Of a DNA stretch of 64,000 bases, positions 36,795 to 45,642 are shown piece after piece. The notes below the pieces were generated by a model. It ran no database searches. It was not told where the DNA came from and saw only the letters and a list, made by a program, of their open reading frames with translations. Every line of letters starts with the position of its first letter. Position 1 is the stretch's first letter. The position numbers and the translations under genes are program-made. Origin of the DNA: Maribacter sp044594925 (lineage in GTDB: Bacteria > Bacteroidota > Bacteroidia > Flavobacteriales > Flavobacteriaceae); assembly GCF_044594925.1 (NCBI RefSeq), contig NZ_CP138991.1, forward strand, positions 1,054,001 through 1,118,000, given 5' to 3'.

Positions 36795-36798
36795 TTAT

Positions 36799-37428
36799 AT
36801 GTTAAGGAAAGTAAATTTAAGGGCACAAGTAAGGGATCATCTCCTAAACCAAATGGTAAAAGGCAAGCTTCAAATAGGTAAAACCCTAAATTTAGCAGCA
36901 CTATCAAGAGAATTGAATGTCAGCGTTACTCCGATTCGTGAAGCATTGACCCAATTACAGCAGGCCAATATTATTAAGGCCGTACCCAATAGAGGTTTCA
37001 TTATAGCTGAGTTAGATGTAAAGGAGGCCGAAGACTTGTATAATCTCGTAGCCAGTTTAGAGGTCATGGCCATTGAAAACACAGAATTCGACACGCAGGA
37101 TATTGAAGCCCTTAAGCTACAGCAGCAGGTTTTTGAAGAAGCAAAGGATGCACTGTCTCGCATACAGGCAGACTTAGAGTTTCATAGGTTGCTGACCAAA
37201 GGGTACGAAAACGACTTGGCTTTGCAGATTTTAAGCGATTTGAAAACACGCATATTCTTTTATGAAAGGGCATTTATGACAGATGATTCTTTTTACAATA
37301 AATCTGACAATCAACACGATGCCATAATTTCTGCCATTGCGGATGACAATGTCCCTACCGCTTCCCTCCTACTTAAAATGAATTGGATGCTGATTTTGAA
37401 TTACATTCAAAAAAAGCTTACGGAATAA
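36799..37428 (+). CDS. GntR-family regulator with FCD domain
   Basis: 209 residues. The winged helix is at about 8-70: VRDHLLNQMVKGKLQIGKTLNLAALSRELNVSVTPIREALTQLQQANIIKAVPNRGFIIAE, the standard GntR signature. The FCD effector domain follows (EAEDLYNLVASLEVMAIE, HRLLTKGYENDLALQIL, HDAIISAIADDN). FCD regulators usually sense organic acids or sugar acids. No catabolic genes are adjacent, so the regulon is elsewhere or the gene regulates itself through the palindrome just upstream. It is convergent with the sigma-factor operon. Confidence 0.9.
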   Translation: MLRKVNLRAQVRDHLLNQMVKGKLQIGKTLNLAALSRELNVSVTPIREALTQLQQANIIKAVPNRGFIIAELDVKEAEDLYNLVASLEVMAIENTEFDTQDIEALKLQQQVFEEAKDALSRIQADLEFHRLLTKGYENDLALQILSDLKTRIFFYERAFMTDDSFYNKSDNQHDAIISAIADDNVPTASLLLKMNWMLILNYIQKKLTE

Positions 37429-37439
37429 GTTGCCCCAAG

Positions 37440-38033
37440 TTATTCCAGGTCTTTGATCAGTTGTTCCGCAGCATTGGTTATGCGCTTGTAATGACCATAA
37501 CCCCAATAGGTGAAAAACACCATAAAAACAGACATTACGGCAAGTTTCCAAAATAAATTCGAAGGCTCCAAAAAAAGATTTCTACCATTAAAAATCTTAG
37601 CTACAGCTGGTAAAAAAGCAGCTATATATAGTATAGAGGCGTAACTACCATAGCGTTGTATTTTAAGCAAGTTTGTTTTTGCTTTGGTGTATTTCAGAAG
37701 CGCCTCTTTATAGTTTAGATAAACAATGTCTAACTGTCGTATCTTCTTAAGGGCACCAAGTACAAGAATGGGCATAATCACGCTAAATAAAACGGCAAAC
37801 AATCCACACGCCAATAAATACCAAGTATCTAACTTTTGAATATTCAACGCTATGAATACAGCGGACGCGACACACACCAAGGTACCCGCTTTTTCATAAT
37901 TGGTTATAGTTCTAAATTTGGCATTATACTTTTCTTTTGTCATATCCATAATAAGTGTATTCGTAAGTTCTTTTTGTTTTTCTAGTTCGTTGCTCATCTG
38001 AGTCCAAGCTGCTTGTAATTCTTCTAGTTCCAT
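37440..38033 (-). CDS. Hypothetical four-helix membrane protein, partner of the ECF sigma gene
   Basis: 197 residues. A short charged N-terminus (MELEELQAAWTQMSNELEKQ) is followed by four hydrophobic helices (about 48-66, 72-94, 130-150, 160-180). I know no named family with confidence, but the N-terminal ELQAAWTQM segment recurs in Flavobacteriia membrane proteins encoded after ECF sigma factors. It starts three bases after the sigma gene stops, so co-transcribed. It may be an anti-sigma-like membrane regulator; that is inference. Confidence 0.7.
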   Translation of the reverse strand: MELEELQAAWTQMSNELEKQKELTNTLIMDMTKEKYNAKFRTITNYEKAGTLVCVASAVFIALNIQKLDTWYLLACGLFAVLFSVIMPILVLGALKKIRQLDIVYLNYKEALLKYTKAKTNLLKIQRYGSYASILYIAAFLPAVAKIFNGRNLFLEPSNLFWKLAVMSVFMVFFTYWGYGHYKRITNAAEQLIKDLE

Positions 38034-38036
38034 GAG

Positions 38037-38528
38037 TTATGATTTTGTCATGTTAGTTCTTAGTTTCGATTTAATCCGAGAGATTTTTGTACCGATGTTA
38101 GAATCGCTTAACCCGGTTATTTCTGCCATCTCCTTATAACTTTTCCCCTCTAGTAACAATAACATTAGTCCTTTTTCTAAGGAGTTTAAGTGTTGTATGT
38201 GCTGGTATAACTGTTTTAAACGCTCTTCGTAAACTTCATCTGAAACTTCACTGCTACCAATGATCGCCTCGGATATGGGAATGGAGTTTAAATTTTTCCG
38301 TTTCGATTTTTTTAAATAGGTAATTGCGGTGTTCATTCCTACACGATACATCCAAGTAGTGATTTTCGATTCATTTCTGAACGAATCAAAATACTTCCAT
38401 AGTTGGTAGACTATTTCTTGGAAGAGGTCCTCTTGGTCTTGCTTCGTATTTGTATAAATTGAAGCTACCTTATAAATTAGTCCCTGATGCTCACGTATTA
38501 ATTTCGAAAATGCTATTTCTTTAGCCAT
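38037..38528 (-). CDS. ECF-type RNA polymerase sigma factor
   Basis: 163 residues. Sigma region 2 (ASIYTNTKQDQEDLFQEIVYQLWKYFDSFRNESKITTWMYRVGMNTAITYLKK) and region 4 (LLLLEGKSYKEMAEITGLSDSNIGTKISRIKSKLR) are complete. This is a group IV (ECF) sigma factor, which redirects RNA polymerase to a small regulon. The next gene on the same strand, a membrane protein, is the obvious candidate for its regulator. Confidence 0.93.
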   Translation of the reverse strand: MAKEIAFSKLIREHQGLIYKVASIYTNTKQDQEDLFQEIVYQLWKYFDSFRNESKITTWMYRVGMNTAITYLKKSKRKNLNSIPISEAIIGSSEVSDEVYEERLKQLYQHIQHLNSLEKGLMLLLLEGKSYKEMAEITGLSDSNIGTKISRIKSKLRTNMTKS

Positions 38529-38652
38529 TTGGCTTCGTTGGTTTTCTTATTGGTATACATCACATTAAAAAAATCACAGAAAAGCATAAAATTTTCATGC
38601 TTGCTGATACAACAAGCTGAAATATAGACCGTTTTAAGCATAAAATAATCGT

Positions 38653-38802
38653 ATGCAGTTTTTAAACAAGGAAATTGAGGCATTGACCAAGAAGAAAAAA
38701 TCCAAGTCGCTGGTTAAGCAAGAACTATCCTGTGGTATTTTTCAAGATATAGAAGGTCTTGTCAATGGCTCCAAAGAAAAAGAGTCGAGTCATAAGAGTT
38801 AG
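38653..38802 (+). CDS. Small lysine-rich protein (49 residues)
   Basis: Reads MQFLNKEIEALTKKKKSKSL and continues to HKS and a stop at 38802. It occupies a gap between divergently read neighbours and overlaps the convergent amidohydrolase stop by four bases. Clean length, ATG with A-rich leader and a complete stop suggest a real gene; no family is known. It is not supported by homology here. Confidence 0.45.
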   Translation: MQFLNKEIEALTKKKKSKSLVKQELSCGIFQDIEGLVNGSKEKESSHKS

Positions 38803-39901
38803 TTCTCGAAAAGCGACTTATCTAGTCCAGGTATCAAATTCAATGCATTCTTATAATATACTTTTTTAAGTACTTCGTCCGGTAAGTTTAAACCGTACAT
38901 AGCCCAGAAAGCATGATACTTTTTATAGTAGGGAAAATACTCGTCATTACTTTCCAGCACTCTGAAATAGGTAGGAAACTCCTCGGGTCTCCAACTATCC
39001 TTTCCAAAAAGAATTCTATCCTGATATTTTATAAAAAAAGCGCGTGCGTTTTGTGGTTGTCTTCCAAGCTCCGCAATTACGGCGGCAATACCCACATTCA
39101 TATTGGGGATGGCATCGAGCAATTTACCTAGTTTTTTCAGATTATTTGCGTACCAACCCATATGTGCATTTATGAATTTTGTTTTTGGATGTCTTTTAAA
39201 AACGTTGTGCTGTTCTTGAATTATTTGTTCCCAAGGAGCAGGGTTCGTTTCGGAACGTTTTCTCCGGGGATGCGTTTTTAGTTCTAACCAGCGCTCATTA
39301 TCGCTGTTCATGTCATCCCAGAAAGATTTAGGATCTGCCGCATGAATAAGTACGGGCACACCCATTTCCGCACATTTGGCCCATATGGGGTCCAAACGCG
39401 TATCATCTATTGCCAATCGTTCGCCCTTTGCATCTTTGTAACGTAGACCCAAACTTTTAAAAATTTTAAGTCCCTTAGCACCGTTTTTAATATCCTGTTC
39501 TAGTTGTAGTGCGGCTCTCTCCCCCAATCGGCCCCATCAACATTAGAAAAATCAACATTGGCGAATACAACGAATCGGTTTGGAAAACTTTCGTTAATGT
39601 TATCTATTTTAGCCTTTAGGCTTGCACCAGAACCACCACTAAGGTTTACCATGATACCTTCGTTTAAAGATTCCATATCCTTCAACAAGGAAGTTAATTT
39701 GCCAACGGACATATCACGTTGATGGCTATGCACATCGATAAAAGGAAATTTAGCTTGCTTTATCTCTTTACCCGGCACAATCAAGGTAGATTTAGGATTA
39801 TACTCTTCAAAACTCATCTCTTGTCCCACAGAAGCGAAAACTGCAGACATAAAGACTATAACGAAAAGGTTCGTATTTTTTGAAAAAGTGTTTTTAGTCA
39901 T
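38799..39901 (-). pseudogene. Amidohydrolase-family (COG2159-like) gene broken by a one-base frameshift
   Basis: The 5' part (39500-39901) has a signal peptide and runs FPFIDVHSHQ to VDGADWGREPHYN and a stop. The 3' part (38799-39527) runs GERAALQLEQDIKNGAKGLKIF to the end and has metal-site-like VLIHAADPKSFW and KFINAHMGWYAN. The two frames join if one G is added to the run of five at 39521-39525 (C on the + strand): that gives D-W-G-E-R-A-A. So a single base was lost in a homopolymer, either in the genome or in sequencing. Otherwise the gene is full-length, a secreted TIM-barrel hydrolase. It lies 5 bases from the MocA-like gene. Confidence 0.82.
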
Positions 39902-39906
39902 TTGTG

Positions 39907-40518
39907 TTAATTATACTGTTCGTAAAGCTTTTGATACACATCAGGAGTGTCTATATCAACAATTTTGCTCCCTGCATCAAAGATATGAATTGCCTTTTTA
40001 TCTCTGTCCAATATGTTCTTAGCGCCGTTATCCGAATCTAAAAGTCTTAATTCCGGTAAAACGTTACGCCTAAAAATAGCTGGAACGCCTGCTTTTTTTC
40101 CATATTTAGTGGCGACTATAGGGTTATGGTGTAATTTAAATTCGCGTATCAACTGACGATAATAAGTACTGTCCAGTAAAGGCTGATCTGCTAAACAGAC
40201 TAGAATGCCTTCATAATCTTCATTCTTATCCAGTATATGGGCAACACCACAAGAAATGCTATTACCGAGGCCTTTTTTCCAATGCTTATTCTGAATGGTG
40301 GTTACAGGAATGGATACAAAGTCTATTTCTTTTAAAATAAGCTCATAATTAGCACCAAGTACTACATATAAATGTTCTTTTTGAACTTTCCGTAAGGTTT
40401 TAAGGGTGTGCTGCAATAGGTTGGAACCTTTCCAAGGGAGTAACTGTTTTATAGTCTTCATACGACTAGCACTACCCGCTGCCATTAACAATATCGCTAT
40501 TTTAGGTTCATCTTTCAA
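39907..40518 (-). CDS. MobA/MocA-like nucleotidyltransferase
   Basis: 203 residues. The N-terminal GT-A signature is ILLMAAGSASRMKTIKQLLPWKGSNLLQHTL, as in molybdenum cofactor cytidylyl/guanylyltransferases. EGILVCLADQPLLDSTY supplies the metal-binding Asp pair region and KKAGVPAIFRRNVLPEL the family C-terminal part. With the XdhC-like gene next to it (four-base overlap), it probably loads the nucleotide onto molybdopterin for a xanthine-dehydrogenase-type enzyme. No such enzyme is in this window. Confidence 0.85.
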   Translation of the reverse strand: MKDEPKIAILLMAAGSASRMKTIKQLLPWKGSNLLQHTLKTLRKVQKEHLYVVLGANYELILKEIDFVSIPVTTIQNKHWKKGLGNSISCGVAHILDKNEDYEGILVCLADQPLLDSTYYRQLIREFKLHHNPIVATKYGKKAGVPAIFRRNVLPELRLLDSDNGAKNILDRDKKAIHIFDAGSKIVDIDTPDVYQKLYEQYN

Positions 40519-41525
40519 TTATGAATACCTTTTTGTTTGTCCTTCAACAGCATTGGTTCTTGATTTCTTGTAACGGCCAAAATTTCAGAAAGTATGGCTA
40601 TAGCAATTTCTTGGGGAGTTTCCGCTCCTATGTTGAGTCCGGCAGGCCCATGAATGGTCTCGAAAAAGTCATAATCCTCATCAGGATATAGATCAATATA
40701 CTCACCAAATAACTTTTCTCTTCTTTTTGAAGGCCCTAAAAGCCCAAAATACATGGGGCTGCTATTTCTAAGGGCAAACAGATATTTTAAATCCTTTACA
40801 TAACTATGGGTCATCAAAACCACTGCGGTCTGTTCATCTATTTGTGCCGCGGGTATTTCAAAAGGGTCCGTATTCCATAAAATATCAATACCTGGAAAAT
40901 CGGCTTTGGTCTTTTCTTCCGTAGGAACAGTGCATACCGTTACTTCCCAACCCATTTGCAGGGCCAACTGAGAAAGTTGTACTGCATCATGCTCGCCTCC
41001 TACGATCACTAATTTATGACAGGGGTGCATGACTTGTTCAAATAGTTCTAATGTAGCTTCTTTTAGATAATTTGGCTGAAGATGATGCTCATTTCCAGCA
41101 ATAATAAATGTAGAACCTAAATTATGATATTCGCCATATTCCTTAGCATACTGCGATAGCAAGGTGAACATTCTCCTTTCCTCAATTGCATTGTCAAAAG
41201 CATTTAGCAGTGCATTATTAGGTTTAAATGGTTCCAATAAGATATAAAGAATACCTTCACAGCCTAGTCTAAACCTGCCGTCATAGGTCATCATTTTAGG
41301 ACTACCAGTTTTAAATACAGAACTGGCTTGAAAAACGACTTCCTTTTCAACACAACCGCCACTCACGGCCCCAGTTAGTTCCCCGTTTTCACAAATAAGC
41401 ATTCGCACACCGGGTCTTCGGTAAGATGAGCCGTCCAAAGCGACCACGGTAGCAAGTACGCATTGCAGGGCTTTTTCTTTGTAAAGGAGGTGCTGCTTAA
41501 CTATTTTCTTTAATTCGTGAGTCAT
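40515..41525 (-). CDS. XdhC/CoxI-family molybdenum enzyme maturation protein
   Basis: 336 residues. N-terminal XdhC/CoxI segment CVLATVVALDGSSYRRPGVRMLICENGELTGAVSGGCVEKEV is diagnostic. The C-terminal half has an NAD-type Rossmann look (KLVIVGGEHDAVQLSQLALQMGWEVTVCTV) and ends with IHGPAGLNIGAETPQEIAIAILSEILAV, typical. XdhC inserts and sulfurates Moco in xanthine dehydrogenase-like enzymes. It heads a unit with the MocA-like gene and the broken amidohydrolase. Confidence 0.9.
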   Translation of the reverse strand: MTHELKKIVKQHLLYKEKALQCVLATVVALDGSSYRRPGVRMLICENGELTGAVSGGCVEKEVVFQASSVFKTGSPKMMTYDGRFRLGCEGILYILLEPFKPNNALLNAFDNAIEERRMFTLLSQYAKEYGEYHNLGSTFIIAGNEHHLQPNYLKEATLELFEQVMHPCHKLVIVGGEHDAVQLSQLALQMGWEVTVCTVPTEEKTKADFPGIDILWNTDPFEIPAAQIDEQTAVVLMTHSYVKDLKYLFALRNSSPMYFGLLGPSKRREKLFGEYIDLYPDEDYDFFETIHGPAGLNIGAETPQEIAIAILSEILAVTRNQEPMLLKDKQKGIHN

Positions 41526-41697
41526 GGATATCCTTCTGCTGGAATTGAGGTTGGTACAGAACTGAAAATTACCTATTTCCTATAGGTTTCTAGAGCCTAA
41601 TTCTGCTACTTTAACAATGTTTAACATATTTTTTGAAATCACCCATAATTTCTAACCAGAAAGACCGTTCTGCTTGTTGAACCCAAAATATATGTTT

Positions 41698-42789
41698 ATG
41701 AAATTATTTTTGAAGACCTTTGGATTTGCTTTTTTCCTAGCGCTATTTGTTTCATGTGGAAATGCCGATGACGATGTAAATCTAAATTTGAATTTTGGTG
41801 ACGGTCTTGGTAAAGGAGTTCCTGTTGACGATTGCTTAGGACTAGAAGAAGGTGAATTGGTTTTGTCCATTCAAGAAGAGTTTACCACTTTGCCTGGAAA
41901 AGTATCTATTTTCTTTAGAGTTTCCGATACCAACGGAAATCCCGTACCAGGCTTAAATGCCGATCAGTTTACAATTTATGAACAAGGAAGAAACGATGAT
42001 TGTTTCAATACTATTTCTACATCGGAATCTTTTGCGCGAATCTCTCCAAATGCCCAGATATTCAGTAATAACACACTTTTGGTACTCGATTTAAGTAATA
42101 GTGTTCTGGACAGTAGTCTGGAAGAGTTAAAAATTGCAAGTACAAGTTTTATCAATAATGTAATGCCTGCAACGGCCCAAGAATCTTTCCAAATGGCAAT
42201 TTATTGGTTCGATGGTGAGGACAAGTTGCATTTATTGAACGAGCTGACACCTTCAAGACAGGATTTAATCACTGCAATTGATGGTATAACGGATGATATT
42301 AGCGCCGACCCCTCTACGGATTTATACGGTGCGGTCATAAAATCTACCGATATTGCTTCTAACCTAATAAGAGAAACCACTACTGGTGGAAAAATTGGGG
42401 CGGCCTCTGTTGTTATTTTCACGGATGGTACCGACCAAGCCTCTCGATTTACGAAGGATGCCGCTTTGAAAAAGGTAACGGATGCAGATTCCAATATTTC
42501 ATTTTTTAGTATTGGTTTGGGTAGTGAAATAGATACAGAAGTATTAACGGAAATCGGTAAAACAGCTTCTGTCTTTGCAACGAATAAAGAAGAATTAGAA
42601 GAAACCTTTAACGATATTTCTGAAAAGATATCCGAACGTGCCAACAGTTTTTATCTGTTTGAATATTGTAGCCCCAAAAGAGATGGTAGTGGTGTTAATA
42701 ATTTAGCCATTCAAGTAAATACCGGGTCAAGAGAAGGAGCGGTACAGACCAAGTTCGATGCAAAAGGATTTGAAGGTGGCTGCCAGTAA
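41698..42789 (+). CDS. VWA-domain lipoprotein
   Basis: 363 residues from ATG at 41698; a longer frame starts at TTG 41674 but MKLFLKTFGFAFFLALFVSC is a clean lipoprotein signal. A von Willebrand A domain spans about 120-330. The MIDAS motif is LLVLDLSNSVLD (D-x-S-x-S). FTDGTDQASRF provides the later metal-site Asp. VWA proteins bind ligands or assemble complexes at the surface; no partner gene is evident, though an OmpA-like lipoprotein follows after a terminator. Confidence 0.88.
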   Translation: MKLFLKTFGFAFFLALFVSCGNADDDVNLNLNFGDGLGKGVPVDDCLGLEEGELVLSIQEEFTTLPGKVSIFFRVSDTNGNPVPGLNADQFTIYEQGRNDDCFNTISTSESFARISPNAQIFSNNTLLVLDLSNSVLDSSLEELKIASTSFINNVMPATAQESFQMAIYWFDGEDKLHLLNELTPSRQDLITAIDGITDDISADPSTDLYGAVIKSTDIASNLIRETTTGGKIGAASVVIFTDGTDQASRFTKDAALKKVTDADSNISFFSIGLGSEIDTEVLTEIGKTASVFATNKEELEETFNDISEKISERANSFYLFEYCSPKRDGSGVNNLAIQVNTGSREGAVQTKFDAKGFEGGCQ

Positions 42790-42811
42790 GAACAAATCCT
42801 ATTACGATATA

Positions 42812-42837
42812 AAAGACGCTAATCAGCGTCTTTTTTT
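42812..42837 (+). terminator. Rho-independent terminator of the VWA gene
   Basis: AAAGACGCT-AATC-AGCGTCTTT followed by T run; 22 bases past the stop. Confidence 0.88.
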
Positions 42838-42995
42838 ATGAATTTTATTTAACGGAATAAAAGATTGAATGCCAATCCCTTAGTGGTTATTAAAGCTTTG
42901 GGTTTCTATGGATCATCAAAAGAAAAACATCCGTTTATCGATTTTCCCCGTAAATGTTACTGATAACACTAATATTAATTTAAAGAATAATTAAA

Positions 42996-43823
42996 ATGAA
43001 AAGATTATCAGTAGTTGGAATACTTTCTATTGCACTTTTAACTTCATGTGTTTCAAAAAAGAAATATGTTGCTTTGGAAGATAACCTAGCACAAACACAA
43101 AGCATGTTGACCAAGACACAGGTTGAAAAAGAAGATTTGGAAACAAAATTTTCTAAGATTGAAGCACGTGTTGCGGAGTACAACTCTAAAATAAACTCGC
43201 TAAAGGAAATGAATGACAGTCAATACACATCCGTAGACGATGTCGCTGTTATGAGTAACAATACCAAAGCGAATATGCGTAAGACTTTAGAAAAAGTGGA
43301 TGCATCAAAATTGGCAGCAGCTAAAACCTTGCAAGATTCTATGAACTTGGCGGTTTCTTATAAATTAAAGCAATCTATTTCTGATAACGATGAGGACGTA
43401 GAAGTAAGTATTGACAAAACTGTAGTTATGATCAATATTTCAGATGAGTTATTATTCAATACTGCCAGTTATAGAGTAAGTAACAAAGCGGAAAAAATCT
43501 TGAACAAATTGGCAGAGGTGATTAAATCTGAGCCAAGTATGGAAGTCATGGTAGAGGGCCATACCGATTCTAGAACTATAAATACACCAATGGTTACGGA
43601 TAACTGGGATCTTAGTGTAAAAAGAGCGACGTCCATAGTAAGGGAGTTACAGACCAAATATGATGTAGACCCAACGCAATTGATTGCAGCGGGAAGAAGT
43701 AGCTACATCCCTTTAGTAGCCAACGATTCCAAAGAAAATATGGCTAAGAACAGAAGAACCAAAATAGTTATCCTTCCAAACTTGGATAAATTCTTTGCTT
43801 TATTGGACACGGCCAGTCTATAG
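42996..43823 (+). CDS. OmpA-family lipoprotein
   Basis: 275 residues. Lipobox ALLTSC (Cys18). A coiled coil (about 25-70: LEDNLAQTQSMLTKTQVEKEDLETK) leads to an OmpA C-terminal domain at about 145-265: LFNTASYRVSNKAEKILNKLAEVIK, then VEGHTDSRTIN and NWDLSVKRATSIVRELQ, the peptidoglycan-binding signature. So it probably anchors the outer membrane to the cell wall. Its own terminator follows at 43851. Confidence 0.92.
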   Translation: MKRLSVVGILSIALLTSCVSKKKYVALEDNLAQTQSMLTKTQVEKEDLETKFSKIEARVAEYNSKINSLKEMNDSQYTSVDDVAVMSNNTKANMRKTLEKVDASKLAAAKTLQDSMNLAVSYKLKQSISDNDEDVEVSIDKTVVMINISDELLFNTASYRVSNKAEKILNKLAEVIKSEPSMEVMVEGHTDSRTINTPMVTDNWDLSVKRATSIVRELQTKYDVDPTQLIAAGRSSYIPLVANDSKENMAKNRRTKIVILPNLDKFFALLDTASL

Positions 43824-43850
43824 GTTTAATAGAAAAACATAAATATGATC

Positions 43851-43876
43851 AGGGAGGCTATTGCCTCCCTTTTTTT
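43851..43876 (+). terminator. Rho-independent terminator of the OmpA-like gene
   Basis: AGGGAGGC-TATT-GCCTCCCT followed by a run of T; 28 bases past the stop. Confidence 0.9.
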
Positions 43877-44003
43877 GTTTTATATCAATAAACAGTAGGG
43901 TTTTTGGATTAATAATTGTTTCCTTACTAGAACAACCCCAAATAGTACACAACGAATCACATCCTAGAAAAACAAATGCTATTGAATTTAAAAAAGAAAA
44001 ATT

Positions 44004-44171
44004 ATGGATGTCATCAACGAAATTATACAGAAAAGCGCCCTTGGAGTGTTGTCCAACGGATATAAAAGTCTAGTCTTGATTTTATTTTCAACCATTGTCA
44101 CCACATTAGTGGTTATGCTGGTACTCCTATTAAAATATGGCCCACATATCAATGTACAGTTCGGATATTAA
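44004..44171 (+). CDS. Small single-helix membrane protein (55 residues)
   Basis: Starts MDVINEIIQKSALGVLSNG and has one strong hydrophobic helix (SLVLILFSTIVTTLVVMLVLL, about 22-43), ending HINVQFGY. The ATG follows an A-rich leader (AAAAAAGAAAAATT). It ends four bases before the convergent carboxypeptidase stop. Length and one TM helix suggest a genuine small membrane protein; no homologue is known to me. Confidence 0.5.
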   Translation: MDVINEIIQKSALGVLSNGYKSLVLILFSTIVTTLVVMLVLLLKYGPHINVQFGY

Positions 44172-44175
44172 TAGC

Positions 44176-45642
44176 TTATCTAAATAGCATCGCGTTTGGA
44201 ATAGCTATGTTTTCTGCTGCTAAGTCAATTAGAAACCCATTGATCACAGCATGCGTTAATTTTCCATCCTTTTCAAGAAAAAAACTAGGGTTAATGCCCG
44301 GTTTTAACTGAAGCTTAGGTGTTTCATGTTTTTCTCCAATGATATGAAACGGAAACGGGGCATTTAATGCTTTACTAGGGATGTTTTTTAATCGTACATA
44401 TCCAAAACCTTGCTGCAAAATAGTTTTAGCATCTAGTGTTTTTAGGGCCTCCATAGTGGAGATCAGTTTGGGATAAACTTGCGCTTCTCTTATCGTAAAT
44501 CCAGTAGCATCAAAAGTCTCGTAACCATAATAGGTAGACAGATCGCCCTGGTCCCAAATACGGCTACTATACCAAAAGTCTTTATGGTCTTCGTAATCCA
44601 CTTCTACTTGATTAATACCTAAATCTATCTTATACGATTTCCCCATCAATTTATAGGTGACTTCCTTTATTTTCAAATCGAACAGTTTACGGTCGTTTTC
44701 TGGAATTTTCTCATATTCGGAAATAGGAATGTCCTTATAATTTTCTTTGGCAATGGTATAGATGGCGGAAAGGATGGAAACATAGTTCAATTTTCTGATT
44801 TCCTGCTTCTCGGTATCCTCAGGATAGCCGCCAGATTCAATGAGAATAGTACTTGTCCCCCATTTTTGAATATTATCTCCAAAGGCACGTGGCTCAAAAT
44901 CATCGTTATAACGGCCTACTTGTCCCGGTGCGTATTTCTGTAGAATACTGTTCATAAAGACGATAATTTTCATAGCATTTCCGCGAACTTCATTGATATC
45001 TTTTTCATAGTTATAAGCAGGTGCCAAATAAGAAATAGTAGCAGGTTTATCGGTTCGTTCGGCATTGTAATAGGTGCTCTGGTCATGCAGGTTAAAACCA
45101 AAATCGGCCTCAAGGCTATCCCGAACTCTTTTCAAGGTTTGTGATTCTGGGGATTGCAGCCGTAAGGCATCTCTATTGATATCAACACCTAATAAATTTC
45201 TTCGTTGAAATAATTCCGCGCCATCAGGATTTAACATGGGTAAAAAATGTACGGTTAGGTTGCTTAAAATCGCCTGCTTCTCTTCTGCAAAATCGGGACT
45301 GTCCAAAAAATTAAGAATATCAAAAATTGCTTGTGTAGCGGTAGGCTCGTTCCCGTGCATCTGTGACCATAAAAAAACATCGGTAGCACCAGTTCCAATA
45401 CTAATTAAGTTTAAGCTTTTACCACCTATAGAGCTACCTACTTTATTTACGCTAAACTTTGCATTCTTTGCTAGGGCGGCGAGTAGGACTTGTATATCTT
45501 GGTATTTGATGCGCCGTTTATCCAAGGAAGGTTCTTTATAGCTTTCATAGGTATCGTAAAGCTGTGTGGTAATGTTTGCATCTTGGGCCATTATGGGAGT
45601 TACGGAAACAAGTGCAAGGAATATGAGAACTAGGTGCTTCAT
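44176..45642 (-). CDS. M14-family zinc carboxypeptidase
   Basis: 488 residues with a Sec signal (about 1-19). The M14 zinc ligands are in SQMHGNEPTATQAI (His96, Glu99) and NLHDQST (His186); the later ILIESGGYPED (Glu269) suits the catalytic Glu. Central LPMLNPDGAELFQRRNLLGVDINRDAL is the usual substrate-pocket block. The enzyme should trim C-terminal residues in the periplasm or outside. It follows the amidase gene with a four-base overlap, so it belongs to an envelope operon and could act on cell-wall peptides; substrate inferred. Confidence 0.9.
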   Translation of the reverse strand: MKHLVLIFLALVSVTPIMAQDANITTQLYDTYESYKEPSLDKRRIKYQDIQVLLAALAKNAKFSVNKVGSSIGGKSLNLISIGTGATDVFLWSQMHGNEPTATQAIFDILNFLDSPDFAEEKQAILSNLTVHFLPMLNPDGAELFQRRNLLGVDINRDALRLQSPESQTLKRVRDSLEADFGFNLHDQSTYYNAERTDKPATISYLAPAYNYEKDINEVRGNAMKIIVFMNSILQKYAPGQVGRYNDDFEPRAFGDNIQKWGTSTILIESGGYPEDTEKQEIRKLNYVSILSAIYTIAKENYKDIPISEYEKIPENDRKLFDLKIKEVTYKLMGKSYKIDLGINQVEVDYEDHKDFWYSSRIWDQGDLSTYYGYETFDATGFTIREAQVYPKLISTMEALKTLDAKTILQQGFGYVRLKNIPSKALNAPFPFHIIGEKHETPKLQLKPGINPSFFLEKDGKLTHAVINGFLIDLAAENIAIPNAMLFR

